64,000 nucleotides of DNA from positions 30,523,944-30,587,943 of the forward strand of contig CM020502.1 in assembly GCA_009823395.1 (NCBI GenBank). Reading direction: 5' to 3'. The stretch is from Thamnaconus septentrionalis (taxonomy: Eukaryota; Chordata; Actinopteri; Tetraodontiformes; Monacanthidae). This document shows positions 1 through 18,184 of the stretch, piece after piece. Each line of letters begins with the position of its first letter. The first letter of the stretch is position 1. The notes under the pieces are model-generated. The model worked only from the letters and a program-made list of their open reading frames with translations. It had not been told where the DNA came from and did not search any database. A program made the translations under genes and the position numbers.

Positions 1-2222
1 GTCTTCTTCCTTCATGCAAATCGCCAGTCAAATGTCATGTCTGCCGTTTGACTTCTTCTATTCAACTCACTGCTGTTAGGTTTCCCGTCAGTGTTACTTG
101 AAGCGCAACACTGTTGCTGGTGTTGTGTTTGAATGTGTGATATTTTTTTTTGTACTCTCTTTCTCTGACTGCTGCTGCTGTTGTGAGTCTAGTGTGTCTG
201 CGGCAACAGAGGGGAGGTCGGTCCTATCGCACGCCTTTGATCGACCACGCTGTTTATCTGGCCCCTACAGCGACCGTGATAAGTGGCCCTGTCATGTGCC
301 ACTTGTGTGCGTAGGTGTGTGTGTGCGTGTGTCGGTGTTGGGGGAGAAGAGGGCGACCTGTTCGTGGAATCGCTGGGCGTGTGAGTGCGTGGGACAGAGG
401 AGCGACAGACGTTCTGTCGAAGTCAGAAACATGTGAAGTGGCAACACCTCACATCTTCTTATCTCACAGCTTGCATGTTTTTTTTTTTGTTTTTTTTGCT
501 TCTGACCAAAAAAAATTGCACAACAAAGCGGAAGCAGCGTGTGAGTACACAACGTGGAAGTTACACATAATAAACATTAAACCCCTTCGCGTCTGCTCTG
601 TCAACAAGTGCAGCAGGGCATCTTGGTATTGTTGTCCATTAGCTGGGCAGAAGTTAGCTTTTAAACGCACAAGGTGTGAGTTTGTAACTCATCTTCTGGC
701 CGGTTGATGGCTGATGGATGTGTTGGACCCCAGAGGGTTGTTCTTCTCGTGTTTGTGTGTCACGTCAGACTGGCTGTGCAGGACCGTTCAGTTTGGTCAG
801 GTTGGAAAGTATTTTGCCCCACCAATTGTTGCCGCCTCCCTCGTCATTATCATTGTTATTAGCAGTAATAGACTGCTGCAGCAGTCGGCAGTGAAAAAAT
901 TGCTTTTTATCTTCCAGCCCTGGATCTTAGTGGAGCAGCAGTGTTTGTAGAAAACCTTGGTTGGTAAAGGGAATTTTTTTCCCAATGCTCGTGTTCTTCA
1001 TTTACACACAGTTGGATGTGGGTTTGTATCGTTAAGCTTCTTCACTGCTGAGGAGGAGGAGGAGGAGTGGTGGTGGCTGAAGGTCCTCCTGAGAAGCTGC
1101 CATGGGTTCCTTGCCCTGCTCCTCCTCACTCTGCTCCTCCTCCTCCTGTCCTACTAAACACACCAGTTTCATTCTATTCCTGAGCCAGATGACCTCAGGG
1201 TCCTAAAGCCAGACTGGTCACCTTGACCGTGCAACAAACACAGCCGGTGCCAGCGTGACTTTCTCGCTCTCCAGTCTCTCTCTGACTCTGGTGGTGGTAA
1301 CCAGGTGTGGAGGTTAGAGGTCGGAAGTCAGCTACCTCCTAACCAACCACTTGTGATTGATATTGTTGTTGCTATTGTTGTGTACCCTGCTGTCCCAGTG
1401 GATCAATCACATCAATCAACAAACACGACAAATATTTGTCTTAGCGTGGGCCTCTCTCACTCACTACCGCCCCCTGGTGGCTGCTGCTGTCACAGCATTC
1501 ATTGGTGTTGTGAGAAAAGCTGCAGGTGAGCGTGTTGTTGTGGTAGTGGTGGTGGTTGTCGTCCCTCCGTCCACACACTCTGCTCGTATCAGTTTCAGAG
1601 CTGCCCCTGCAGGAGTGCAGCTCCCTGCTGGGCGGCACCGCCTTGTCCCAACATGCCTGCAGCGGTTAGCGCTTAGCGTCGTTAGCTCGTTTTACTGGAA
1701 AAACCGACCAGGACTCTGCAAAAGATGTTGGAGAACCTGCTCGGACAGCTTTGACTTGAAAGGCTTTGTGTTGTCAGTCCCCCTTTTCAGGACGTGTGGC
1801 CCCTGTGTGATGCTTTCAGTGTTTTCGGACTCTCGTTTGGTCGGTCAGTCAGTCGGCCAATCAGCTGGAAGGAAGGAAGGAAGGAAGGAAGGAAGGAAGG
1901 AGATGATCTGATCCAAAGCATCTGCGTGTGTGTCACTGCCGTGCAGCACCAGCAGCGACGGCTGCTGACCTCTGCAGCAGGTGCAAGCGCCTGTGTGCTA
2001 TCAAGTCTGTTATCTTTTATTTGGAAGTAACAAAGGCCATAAAAAATAGAAGAAGAAGAAGAAGTCGGAGATTGAGATGGAGGGGAAGGCTGAACTCGAT
2101 GACTGGCTTGATGGCCTTGTTTCAGTCACTCTGAGTTTTGTCGCAACCACCAAATGTTCCCCCTGGTTCCTCTCCTGAACTTAAAAATAACACCAACCAC
2201 AGTCTGGTCTGGTCCAGGCTAA

Positions 2223-2261
<39 letters not shown>

Positions 2262-3147
2262 AGCTGTTTGATTGAACTCCAGTTCTGGTCCTGTTTGTGA
2301 CTCAGAGGAGCATGATGAACCGACCGTGGTCCTTCTCAAGGTCAAAAGTCTGAGAAGGTCAGGTGACAGGAAGTGGAAGCTCTGCAGTTGACCAACGGAT
2401 GAACGAGTCTTTTGGTTCTGGTTCTGGTTCTCTTTCCAAGGTTGTTGATGCAGCGCCACCCACAAGTGTGGAGGTGGAAAGTGTCATTCAGAAGGTGCAA
2501 CTCCCACACCCCCTTCCAGTTGACCTCTGACCTTTAGCATCCTTCCACAAATGTATTGACTGTTCACACTATCTCAGTCCATCTCCATCATCACATCCTC
2601 CTCCGTAATGGTATAAAGCCGACCCCTGACCTCTGAAGGTCCTTCACTAGGTCTTTCTCTTTGACCTTAGCCTCAGCCTGAAGATGGTGAAGAGCATTGC
2701 TCCTCCCAGAGACGGAGGCTTGACTGTGGGCGAGAAGACGCTGTGAAACAGTGTGTCGTCTGCGCCGCCATCGTCTCCATAGAGACGTTAATCCTGCCGT
2801 GGTCGCTGTCAGCTCTTCCCAGTGTGGCTCAGTGCCGTTTAATCGTGGCCAGACAGAACCAGCAGCAGCAGCAGCTGATTGGTTTCCTCAGACCACCTGA
2901 CCTACAGGTTCCTTCAGGTTCCTCAGAGGGCCTCTGGAGATATTTCTCTTCTGGCTTTTTGCCTTTGTGACCATCCAGACATTCATCCTCTTTCCTTATT
3001 TTTTTTTCTTTCCTTTCTTGTGAATGCAACTATTTTTTTTTCTTTCTAAATTTAGCCACCGCCCCCTTCACCCTGGTAGCCAGCACTTTGCTCCAGCTAG
3101 ATTGTGACGGAAGTCAGGCTACTGCTGATGAAGCTGTTTAACACGTC

Positions 3148-3345
3148 GGCTCTTCTTAAGAATGCCTTTATTTATTCCCCATTTGGGAAATTTGCATAGT
3201 TCTAGCAGCATGTACAGTGAAAGAGAAGAACTTTAAGAGTGCAATAGTGATTTAGTAGTCATATTAAATAAAATATGTATACAAAATATTTACACATCTG
3301 TAAGTGTTAAAAAGAAGTGCATAAATAAGTGTTTTATTGCACTTG
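3148..3345. mobile_element. Truncated LINE-type 3' tail (copy 1)
   Basis: The segment opens with AGAATGCCTTTATTTATTCC and continues through a 'gggaaatttgcatag...agcagcatgtacagtg' stretch. The same pattern recurs near 44940 and 53045. Tails of this kind (AGAA-rich, then CCTTTATT and a conserved block) are common in teleost non-LTR retrotransposon remnants. No coding part remains. Confidence 0.45.
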
Positions 3346-4683
3346 TCGTGAAAATGTCAGAAGTATTTTTACTTCTCTTTTTCTATTTTTGCTGCTGCTG
3401 CTGCTGCTGCGCCTCAACTTGTGGCCTGCTGACCTAGCGGAGGCGGAGCCTGTGGTGGTGGTGATGGTGGCGGCCACCACCTCTGCCCTGGTTCCCATTC
3501 TTCTCTCCCCCCGCAGCCTAATCACCTGTTTGGCTTCTCCTGCTTCGCCTCACTTCTGAGATAAGGGCTCCTTATCGGCTCATATGGCTGCTCGCCACTC
3601 TCACACTCGGCACCCCGCCCCCTCCTCTCCTCTCCCTCCATTCACCCCCTCATCCCACTCCTCCCTGCCAGCTGATCTGGTACTTTCTCCCTGTTTGGAC
3701 TCCTCCCCCTCCGGCAGCAGCCAGGCCATGTGATTGGCGCTGATGATGATGATGATGATGATGGGAGGGGAGGAGGGGAGGGGGCGGAGGGGTGGGGTCT
3801 CTGAGGGAGTTCTCTCCGGGCCTCCCTCTGTGAACTTTCTCCTACTTTACTATACATAACTGCAAGACAGCGGCCGCATCTTAAAGGGCCCAATGCTGCT
3901 CAGCTGGGCTCCTCTGAAATTCTGCTGCTGCCCCTTCTGGCCACGCTGGGGTACTGTGAATCACTTTCTCTCTTGAAGCTATTTGTACTTATGCAGTGTT
4001 GCACAATGTTATGATCATCATTATTATTATTATTATTATTAGCGCTTTACAGGAAGCAGCTCCTTTTTTAAAAGGCCCATATTCTGCGGGGGTGTGACCA
4101 CCAACGATCCAGAGGGGTTGCTGCCCTTTGTGACATCACGTTAAGTCTCAACTTCCCCACACCGATGAGTGTTTTAAGGGACCTTTAACATTGAACATCT
4201 CCACTGACCAATACTCGTCATCCGAGAAGCGGAAAAAAAGTTTGAATGTTGTGTGTTTGTTGGCTGTTGTGTGTCTGGTCTGCAGTGACCCAGTGACCCT
4301 CCTCTGACGTGCGTGCGTGCGTGCGTGCGTGCGTGCGTGTGTGTGTGTGTGTGTGTGAATAAAGTGAAAGCTGCTGCAAGCCTTCGTCCACCTCCTCTTC
4401 CTCCCCCGTCGTTGTATTAAATCACTCTGCTCTCTCTTGAGCACCGAGGTTCCTGTTTGCTCTGCATCTCGTTTCCTGTGCGGTTGAGCGATGTTTTTTT
4501 TCGACCAACACATTTGCCGCGTGTGTGGTTGTGTTGTGGCGCTCGCTGCACCTCCTCGCAGTGCAACAGACTCGCTCGTTTCCACAGCGATTTGCATCCT
4601 AGACGAGCCGGCATTGGAGGAGAGCTTCTGCTGATTTTATTCATCCATCCTTCTGTCATTGTGAGCTGGTTCAACACTCCAGG

Positions 4684-4768
4684 GGGTCCAGTCCCAGTCC
4701 AAGGTCCCAGTCCAAGGTCCCAGTCCAAGGTCCCAGTCCAAGGTCCCAGTCCAAGGTCCCAGTCCTAG
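4684..4768. repeat. 13-bp minisatellite
   Basis: About six tandem copies of CCCAGTCCAAGGT, nearly perfect, lying in non-coding DNA upstream of ptp4a2. Confidence 0.9.
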
Positions 4769-5812
4769 GTGCCGAGTGAGGCGGCTCCTGTTTGCGCTCA
4801 GTAGCTCCCCTCCTGTATCAGCGACTCCGACTCCAGGCCTTTTTGTCTTACAATATTGTTTTGCTATATTATTTCTCGATTCGGCCTTTTGGGGGCGCTA
4901 AACTCAGTCACGCAGGTGCCGCTTTGGTGCAGTGCCACCTAGAGATGGGACTTTCAGGTCTTGGTCATTGGAGAGATAAAAAACAATTGTGGGCTTTTTA
5001 CAAGGAGGTGGAAGGAAAAAAGTGGGTGATGTTTGACTGGTCTGGTCATTGACCAGTACTCGGTCTGCTCTGTAGTGACCCCTACTGGAGGGTCCTGGTG
5101 CTGGTGCTGGTTCTGGTCTGAGGGAGGACCCAGTTTGCAGGGAGTCGTGGTTGAGTGTGAAGGTGAACCCGGAGCGTGAGACCCAGACAGTGCAGCTCCT
5201 GGAGCTGCTCCCGCCCTCCAGCCCTCACCTTGTGACTGGAGACACGTGGCTCAAGTCCGCCCCCCCGCCCCCACCACCACCACCACCCCCTCTCTCCCCT
5301 CCTCAGTCCCCCTCCCCCGCCGGGCTGCTCCCAGACGGTTCCAGCCAGTTTGTGGCGGCTGGGTTTAGTCTGCTGGCTGCTGGCAGGCGCAGCAGACGTT
5401 ACCTGCTCTGTGAGCCACTGTGTGAGCTTCACGCTGGGGATATTATTAGTTTCCATCCTGGACCACAAAAGGTGATTTGTTGTAATCCAAACAGATTCCA
5501 GGCCGAGCCAGACACTCCTGGCCCTGGGAGTCGCTGCTGGTGAAAAGCAGTCTGAGCTGCGACACCTTTATATGGTCACCATGGCGACCATGTTAAAGTT
5601 CCAGGAGACACTTGTTCGCAATGTACCACCATACTGACATAGTACTGACATCATCAGCTTCCAGTTTTTAGCTCCGGGTCGTCAATCAGCTGGCTGAAGT
5701 TCAGTATCAGTGTTAAATTAAATGCTGCAATATATTTTGTCGGGTGTATGTTTTATACATTGCACAATGTTTCATAAGAGATTGGCCATTTCACTGTGTG
5801 CCCCTTCATCGC

Positions 5813-5846
<34 letters not shown>

Positions 5847-6042
5847 ACATACCAGTTTTTGCTTAGAAACTTTTGCAGTGTGCTGGATTATCATTGTTAT
5901 TTTTTTTACGGTTTGAATATTTCTTCTCTGGAGGTTGTGCTTACTTTCACTGTGGGTGGAGCTGTCGGAGGCGACCGCCCCGCCCCCCCACTCGGAGTCT
6001 GGACCAATAACGACCCTCCCTCCCCTCTCTCTCTCCATGCAG

Positions 6043-6827
6043 GGTTTCCGCGTCGACGTGAGCCTGCGCTTCTATATGGCGTGTGTGAGTGGCGACTTCT
6101 GCCAGGCACAGCACTTCACCACCGAGTGAACCGGCCCCCCGCCCAGGGACTACGCTACCCACAAGCCCCCCTGACTGAGCCCCACACCCCGTCACCACCT
6201 GTCTACCAGCCTGTCTGCCCGACTGGCTCGTCTTCAAGGCCCCACCCCCTTCCACCGGGATACTGCATAGTCCTTGGCCCCGCCCCCCCTCGCTTCCCGG
6301 TCCCAGCCAATACGAACACTCGCTTTTGCCGCTTTCTCCTCCGACAAGCACATCACAAACAGCTCTCCTGAATGGGGTAAACTGATTGGATGACACCTGG
6401 ATAGTTCCTCCATCTTTTTCCCTCCTTTTTATTAATTGATTATTTTAGTTTCTTTTTTTTCACTTGTGTGTTAATTCATTTTTTATTTTTTTTTTTTTTT
6501 TTTTCGTGAGCCCGCCACGGTCAGTTCCATGGACTAGTTCATCCTTGTCCTTGTTTTTTCTGTGTCCTCCATCACCTGTTAGTGGCCTCGCCCCCCTCAG
6601 CCCCTCCCACCCTGCTCCCACCTACCTGTCATCTTGTATTTTTATTTTTTAATAATTTATTTTATTCTCCCCCTGTTTTTTTTCCCTGAACACTCGACTA
6701 CAAGCAGATTAAGTCTCTCTGAGCCGTCAGTCAGTCGTTTTTTTTTCTTTTCTTTTTTTGCTTTAGTAAGATTTTTTTTTGTCTATTATTGTGACTGTGT
6801 TTTCGTCCCTCAAGCCGTCTCGCCAAC
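6043..6827 (+). promoter_or_regulatory. ptp4a2: Probable 5' untranslated exon of ptp4a2
   Basis: A pyrimidine tract ending in CATGCAG at 6036-6042 looks like a 3' splice acceptor. From there, sequence without a clear donor runs to the ptp4a2 start codon at 6828. It is rich in CCCC and T tracts and carries the upstream ORF annotated separately. Whether the leader is one exon or is interrupted before 6828 cannot be decided without transcript data. Confidence 0.45.
6076..6129 (+). CDS. Upstream ORF in the ptp4a2 leader (17 codons)
   Basis: This short frame encodes MACVSGDFCQAQHFTTE and ends in TGA about 700 bases before the main ATG. The start context is weak at -3 (T) but has G at +4, so leaky scanning or regulated reinitiation is possible. 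The frame stays open upstream to a possible splice acceptor at 6041-6042, so the reading extends beyond the first ATG. From established knowledge, mammalian PRL phosphatase mRNAs are reported to be controlled by an upstream ORF that senses intracellular magnesium. That this peptide is the fish counterpart is my inference from position and composition. Confidence 0.5.
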   Translation: MACVSGDFCQAQHFTTE

Positions 6828-9388
<2,561 letters not shown>

Positions 9389-10256
9389 CTCCTCCTCCCC
9401 CGCAACACCGCATCCAGCCAGCGGGGGGGGGTCGTCCGCGAGGAGGAGGGGGTGGGGAGCGGGATGGGCGGAGACAACAGCAGCAACAACAAGAAAAAAA
9501 AATAAAGAGCGTGCTATCGATAATTATTGTGATTTGTTAACTCTGAAATAATGGAAGAGGAGAGAAGTGAGCAATGACGGATGGGTGACGGACGGACGGA
9601 TGGATGGATGGATGGATGGACGGATGGATGGATGAATGAATCCAGGTCTAAGGGTGGCGGGGTGGAGATCCACCAGCTGAACCAATGAATGGAAAGCACA
9701 CAGGCAGGCCCCGCCTCCTGTCTGTCTTGACTGTCCAATCACAGGCCAGAATCACGCCACATTGAATCCATCCTCTTATTTTTCTCTTCTCAGTTGTAGT
9801 CATGGGATAATTATTTTTTTTCTGTCCATAGTTGTGAATTATTTTACATTTTTTTACACCACGGTGGTGAAATGTTTAAAACCAATATTTTTCTTTTCAC
9901 TTTATTTTAACTTTTTTTGGGGGGGACGAATCATAATCAGGCCAGGATGACAGGATGGAGGTGGGAGGGGCTGGGGAAGAGAGGGGGGCGGAGCCTGTTT
10001 CCACTAATGTCCACGCAGTGACGTCATTGTTTTTTTTTTTTTTTTTTGCCACGTTGCTTCCGGTCACTTTTCAGTTTGTCTGCGGTATTTATTCACAACA
10101 CGACTGGTGTGACGGTCTGGCAGCGGCGCAGCACAGTGTCTTTTCTTCAGAGCCATTTTATATTATTATCATTATTATTATCATTATTATTATGCATCTT
10201 GTTGGAGTGCAATAATGGATCCACCTCAAAAGCCCAAGAAATCCTGCTGGCCGCCC

Positions 10257-10296
<40 letters not shown>

Positions 10297-10575
10297 TACA
10301 CATACACACAGGTACTCCTCCCGCTCTCCTCCAATCACAGGGAGACACCAGGACGCACCTGAACAGGTTCATCACATCTTGTGTTCATGGAGCGGAAGGT
10401 CCAACATGAGACAAAATGTGGAAGCGACTGAAAATGTTTTCCCTTTTCTTTCTTTCTTTTTTTTTTTCTTTTTTTAAAAAAAAAATTGTTGTATCCAGTT
10501 TTGACAAACATCTCCATTCGTATTGGTTCTTTAAAGACAAATAAATCGAAATAAAAGCAAACTTTGTTCGTTTTT
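9389..10575 (+). other. ptp4a2: ptp4a2 3' untranslated region
   Basis: AATAAA occurs early (about 9499) and again as a pair near 10540-10555, followed by a T-rich stretch at 10568-10580. The second site is the likely main polyadenylation signal. The segment includes a GGAT repeat (9597-9640), an ATT repeat (10160-10192) and a CA repeat (10260-10290). Confidence 0.55.
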
Positions 10576-10599
10576 ATTACACTATCCCCGGTCACCGGG

Positions 10600-11591
10600 G
10601 GAAGGACACGCCCCTTGCTGTCGTCATCGAGGAACTGCAGACCGTCACCGCCCTGCGTCCAGAGCGTGGATTCCTGCAGGCTTGATGAACCTGGTGATCC
10701 AATGAGAGCCGGTTGAAACCACCGTGGGCTCCTGTTCCCATCACACACACCCCACCGAAGAAGAACCTTCTAGTTCTGGTTGGTGAGTTCCGGTGTCTGG
10801 CTGGTCTCAGCAAACAGCAGCGACACCGTGTGGTCTCACTGCGTCTCTGTCCAAACGGCCTCAGTTTTGTCTCGTTTCGACTGTTTCTCTCCTCAGGTAG
10901 TTGCTAAGATTGGCAGCAGGTGGCAGCAGAGGACGGTCTGTTTATCCAACGCCGCCTGAGCGAGCGCTAATAGCCAGCTGCAGACACGGAGGAGGCAGTT
11001 TCAGGTACCGGAAACTGCAAACACTTTCAGGTACCTTTATTGTAAAATTAAACGTTTATTCATCACGTTTATTATTTTTGCGACACGGCAAATTGGATGA
11101 CTCCAAACGCAAACAAAACTTTATTAATCTCAATTTTTATTCGCCACCCAACGAATTGGATGAATGCAAATTAAAGGGCTTACTAATAACAACTGTTACT
11201 TCAAATGGTCAATTTGTGTTTGTTTGTTTTTTTTTTTAAATAGTTCAAATAGTTTTAAAATAGGTTTAGTTTATTCAAAGTGAAGTAAACACAAGTAAGG
11301 ACAGTTAAATATACCAGCTAAATATACATTTATTTATTCTTACTCAGTGAATGGCGTACAATCTGTGAAATCATATTTGCTCATATCGTAAAATATTTAA
11401 CGTTTGTAGAGACGCAGATTCAATATTAAATATGTCAAAGGGTTTGTGACATAATAATAAAATTATTATTACAACAACCTGGGTTCCTGCATGTTTTCAT
11501 ACGTCAAGTTCATATCATATAAAGATGAATTACAGTCACAATACTCTCACAAGACTTAGAACTAGCATAGTGCAGAAGGCTTTATGGTAGC

Positions 11592-11644
<53 letters not shown>

Positions 11645-11770
11645 ATACATGTATATACATACATACATATGTGTATGGAATGACCCTCAATTTAAGTAAT
11701 TTAAACAATAGCACATATTAAATCTCTATTTTGAAGAGAGTTCAAAAATCAAACTCCTCCTTGTGATAAT
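10600..11770. other. Intergenic, AT-rich, no gene seen
   Basis: Lies between the 3' ends of ptp4a2 (+) and the C-type lectin gene (-). Contains a TG repeat at 11594-11642 and several poly-T runs. No coding or RNA gene signature was found. Confidence 0.6.
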
Positions 11771-11771
11771 A

Positions 11772-11777
11772 TTTATT
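11772..11777 (-). terminator. Polyadenylation signal of the C-type lectin gene
   Basis: TTTATT on the plus strand reads AATAAA on the minus strand, about 215 bases beyond the lectin stop codon. Confidence 0.55.
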
Positions 11778-11827
11778 TTTCAGTCATACATGCACACACA
11801 TGCACATTTGCGCACCTGCACACGCAT

Positions 11828-11860
<33 letters not shown>

Positions 11861-11991
11861 ATGTGAGTAATACGCGCACCACCAACCCCCCACGTTTTTT
11901 TCCACTACATACAAATAAAAAACATATTGGCTGTTTTTGGCTCCAGAAAAAAAAAATGCTAAAAAGCACTGCCAGCCCTGCAGACAGCGCC

Positions 11992-16358
<4,367 letters not shown>

Positions 16359-16600
16359 CCTGCTGCACCGGAGAGTAAGACCCCGGGGAGCCGCCTGGTG
16401 TTATAAACAGATCCCTATCCGGACCACGGCAGGCGGAGAAAAATGTAACTTCCGGTCCGGTCTTTCAAAATAAAAGCCAGCGGAGCTTCACGCCAGGTGG
16501 AAAACTTATGAAAACACCGAGACACACCGAGAGGTAGTGGGGAAGGACGGAAGTGAAACACAATCGACACAGTTGCGGTCACCTGTTATTATGCTGACAT
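16359..16600 (-). promoter_or_regulatory. Likely promoter of the C-type lectin gene
   Basis: Upstream of the lectin ATG (minus strand) there is a TATA-like TTTATAA (plus-strand TTATAAA at about 16401-16407) and an ETS-type CCGGAAGT near 16450. The assignment rests on position and motif only. A minus-strand AATAAA at 16604-16609 may end the upstream pomc transcript. Confidence 0.35.
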
Positions 16601-16959
16601 GTATTTATTTATTTTGTTTGTTTATCTATTTATTCATTTATTCACAGTCATGAATCCATAAGAAAACACATTGCAGACCTGGCAGTGCGATGCTGTGAGG
16701 AAACACACAACTTTACACGTTTCAAGTCAAGTTAGAAATCACTGGACAGTCAATCAACAATCAGTCATACAAACGCCTGTGTAAACTACCGTGTAAAATA
16801 CCATGTAACTACCAAACTACTACTTTTGCTAGTAATAGTAGAGAAACAACAACAAAATCAAACACAATCACCAACATGTTAATGACTCATTTTAATGGAG
16901 CTCTGGACCTCCTTCCTCTTCCTCCTCCTTGTCCTCTTCCTGCTGCGCCCCCTCCACCT

Positions 16960-17210
16960 CCTCCTCCACCACCCCCACACCCTCTTCCTCCTCCTCACTG
17001 CTCCCTCCTCCACCTCCTCACTCCCCTCTGTACTTCTTCCTTCTCCTCCCTCCTCTTCCTCCTCCTCCTCCTCCCCTCCTCCTCCTCCCCCTCATCCTCA
17101 ATCCTCCCTCCCCTCCTCTTCACTGCACTCCTCGCCTCTTTCCTCCTCCTCCTCCTCCTCCTCCTCCTCCTCCTCCTCTCCCCTCCCTCCCCTCCTCCTC
17201 CTGTCCATCC
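16960..17210. repeat. Pyrimidine-rich (TCC)n tract at the pomc 3' end
   Basis: Dense CTCCTCC repeats. On the minus strand they encode the polyglycine tail of the pomc reading frame and continue past its stop at 17120. Confidence 0.85.
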
Positions 17211-17913
17211 TTGTTGATGACGTTCCTGAACAGTGTGATCAGCGGCCGCTGGCTGCGCTCGTCTCCACCCTTCATGAAGCCGCCGTAGCGTTTGCTGGCC
17301 AGTAGGGGGCTCCAGCGAAGCTGAACCCTCCTTCCCTCTCTCTTCTTGCTCAGCTGCTCCTCCTCCTGCTGCTCCTCCTGCTGCTGGGTCACATCACCTT
17401 CTCGCCTCCTCGTCTGTCCAGCCGTCCCTTCCTCCTCCCACTCCCTGTCTTCCTCCCTGGGGAAGATTCCGATTGGATGTCGCTTCCTGCCCCGGGTGCC
17501 CCCAACGGAAGTGCTCCAGGGAGTAGGAGGGCATCCTGGCACCCGGAGAGGGGGAGGTGGAGGGAGGTAGGGGAAGGAGGAGAAGGGGAGGGGGCGTGGA
17601 GATGAGGTGAGTCGGCGGGGATTTGGCCGAGTGGAAAAACGGGAAACATTCCTGCAGAGCAGAACAAGTGCCATGGTGAGGGGGCGGGGCTTAGTGACAG
17701 GTGGCCCCGCCCAGTCATCAACACATCAAATCAAGAAACTGAACTTTCCAAATGAAGGAATCAGATTGATTTGTGTTTATTATCCAAATGAATCACCATC
17801 AAGCGGCACTCCGCATCGACCTCCGCACACCTGGAAGGCTGCAGGCACTGATCGGTGGCGCCCGTGACCACGCCCACCCCCATCAGGGCCACCAGTAGCA
17901 AAATGGGAGACAT
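17120..17913 (-). CDS. pomc: Pro-opiomelanocortin paralogue, frameshifted in this sequence
   Basis: Precursor of melanocortin and opioid hormones. Coding exons are 17913-17797 (signal peptide and start of the N-terminal peptide) and 17651-17120, joined in phase 0 as in other POMC genes. Exon 2 gives MSPILLLVALMGVGVVTG then a cysteine-bearing N-terminal peptide. Exon 3 gives ECFPFFHSAK, then SYSLEHFRWGHP (alpha-MSH core), GRKRHPIGIF (ACTH basic region), a Glu/Gln-rich linker, ASKR, then YGGFMKGGDERSQRPL and TLFRNVINKDG (beta-endorphin). The reading frame breaks at 17488-17496 just after HFRWGHP, so the opioid is out of frame with the signal peptide. The dibasic site before alpha-MSH is missing, and the beta-MSH core reads QLRW instead of HFRW. 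The C-terminus runs into a GGA-coded glycine tract. Most likely a degenerating teleost pomc duplicate, or a true gene with a sequencing indel. Confidence 0.85.
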
Positions 17914-18095
17914 CCCCGTGCGACCAAACACTGCACAGCAGGACAAGACACGACACCAACACTGCGTTCACATCTCTGACTAGAAAAAAATGTATCTGAT
18001 CTGGTTAAAGTTTCAATTTAGAAAATAAAATGAATAAAACAATAGAAATAAGAAAGTTGGGATAGTGTATGAAAGGGTAAAATATTAATACTCAC

Positions 18096-18180
18096 CTAGT
18101 TCTGATTCTCTGACAATCTGTGTTGTTGTTTGGAGGATGTTCTGCTTCTGAGAGCGTCTCCAACCAGCCGCCGCTTTATA
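18096..18180 (-). promoter_or_regulatory. pomc: pomc TATA box and non-coding exon 1
   Basis: On the minus strand CCTATAAAG lies at 18182-18174. About 30 bases downstream begins a short leader that ends at 18096 with a perfect donor (ACTAG|GTGAGT). The next exon starts at 17930 after CTGTGCAG, 17 bases before the ATG. This reproduces the canonical POMC layout of a non-coding exon 1, signal-peptide exon 2 and hormone exon 3. The start site itself is inferred from the TATA position. Confidence 0.7.
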
Positions 18181-18184
18181 GGCT

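Larger units (their letters stand above)
1..6040. other. Gene-poor stretch upstream of ptp4a2
   Basis: No open frame here resembles a known protein and no run of splice-compatible exons was found. The stretch holds simple repeats (AC near 2222-2260, GGAA near 1866-1900, GTGC/TG near 4311-4358, TG near 5816-5844), poly-T runs, a LINE-type 3' tail and a 13-bp minisatellite. It may contain the first non-coding exon or the promoter of ptp4a2, because vertebrate PRL genes have far-upstream leader exons, but I cannot place one. Confidence 0.5.
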
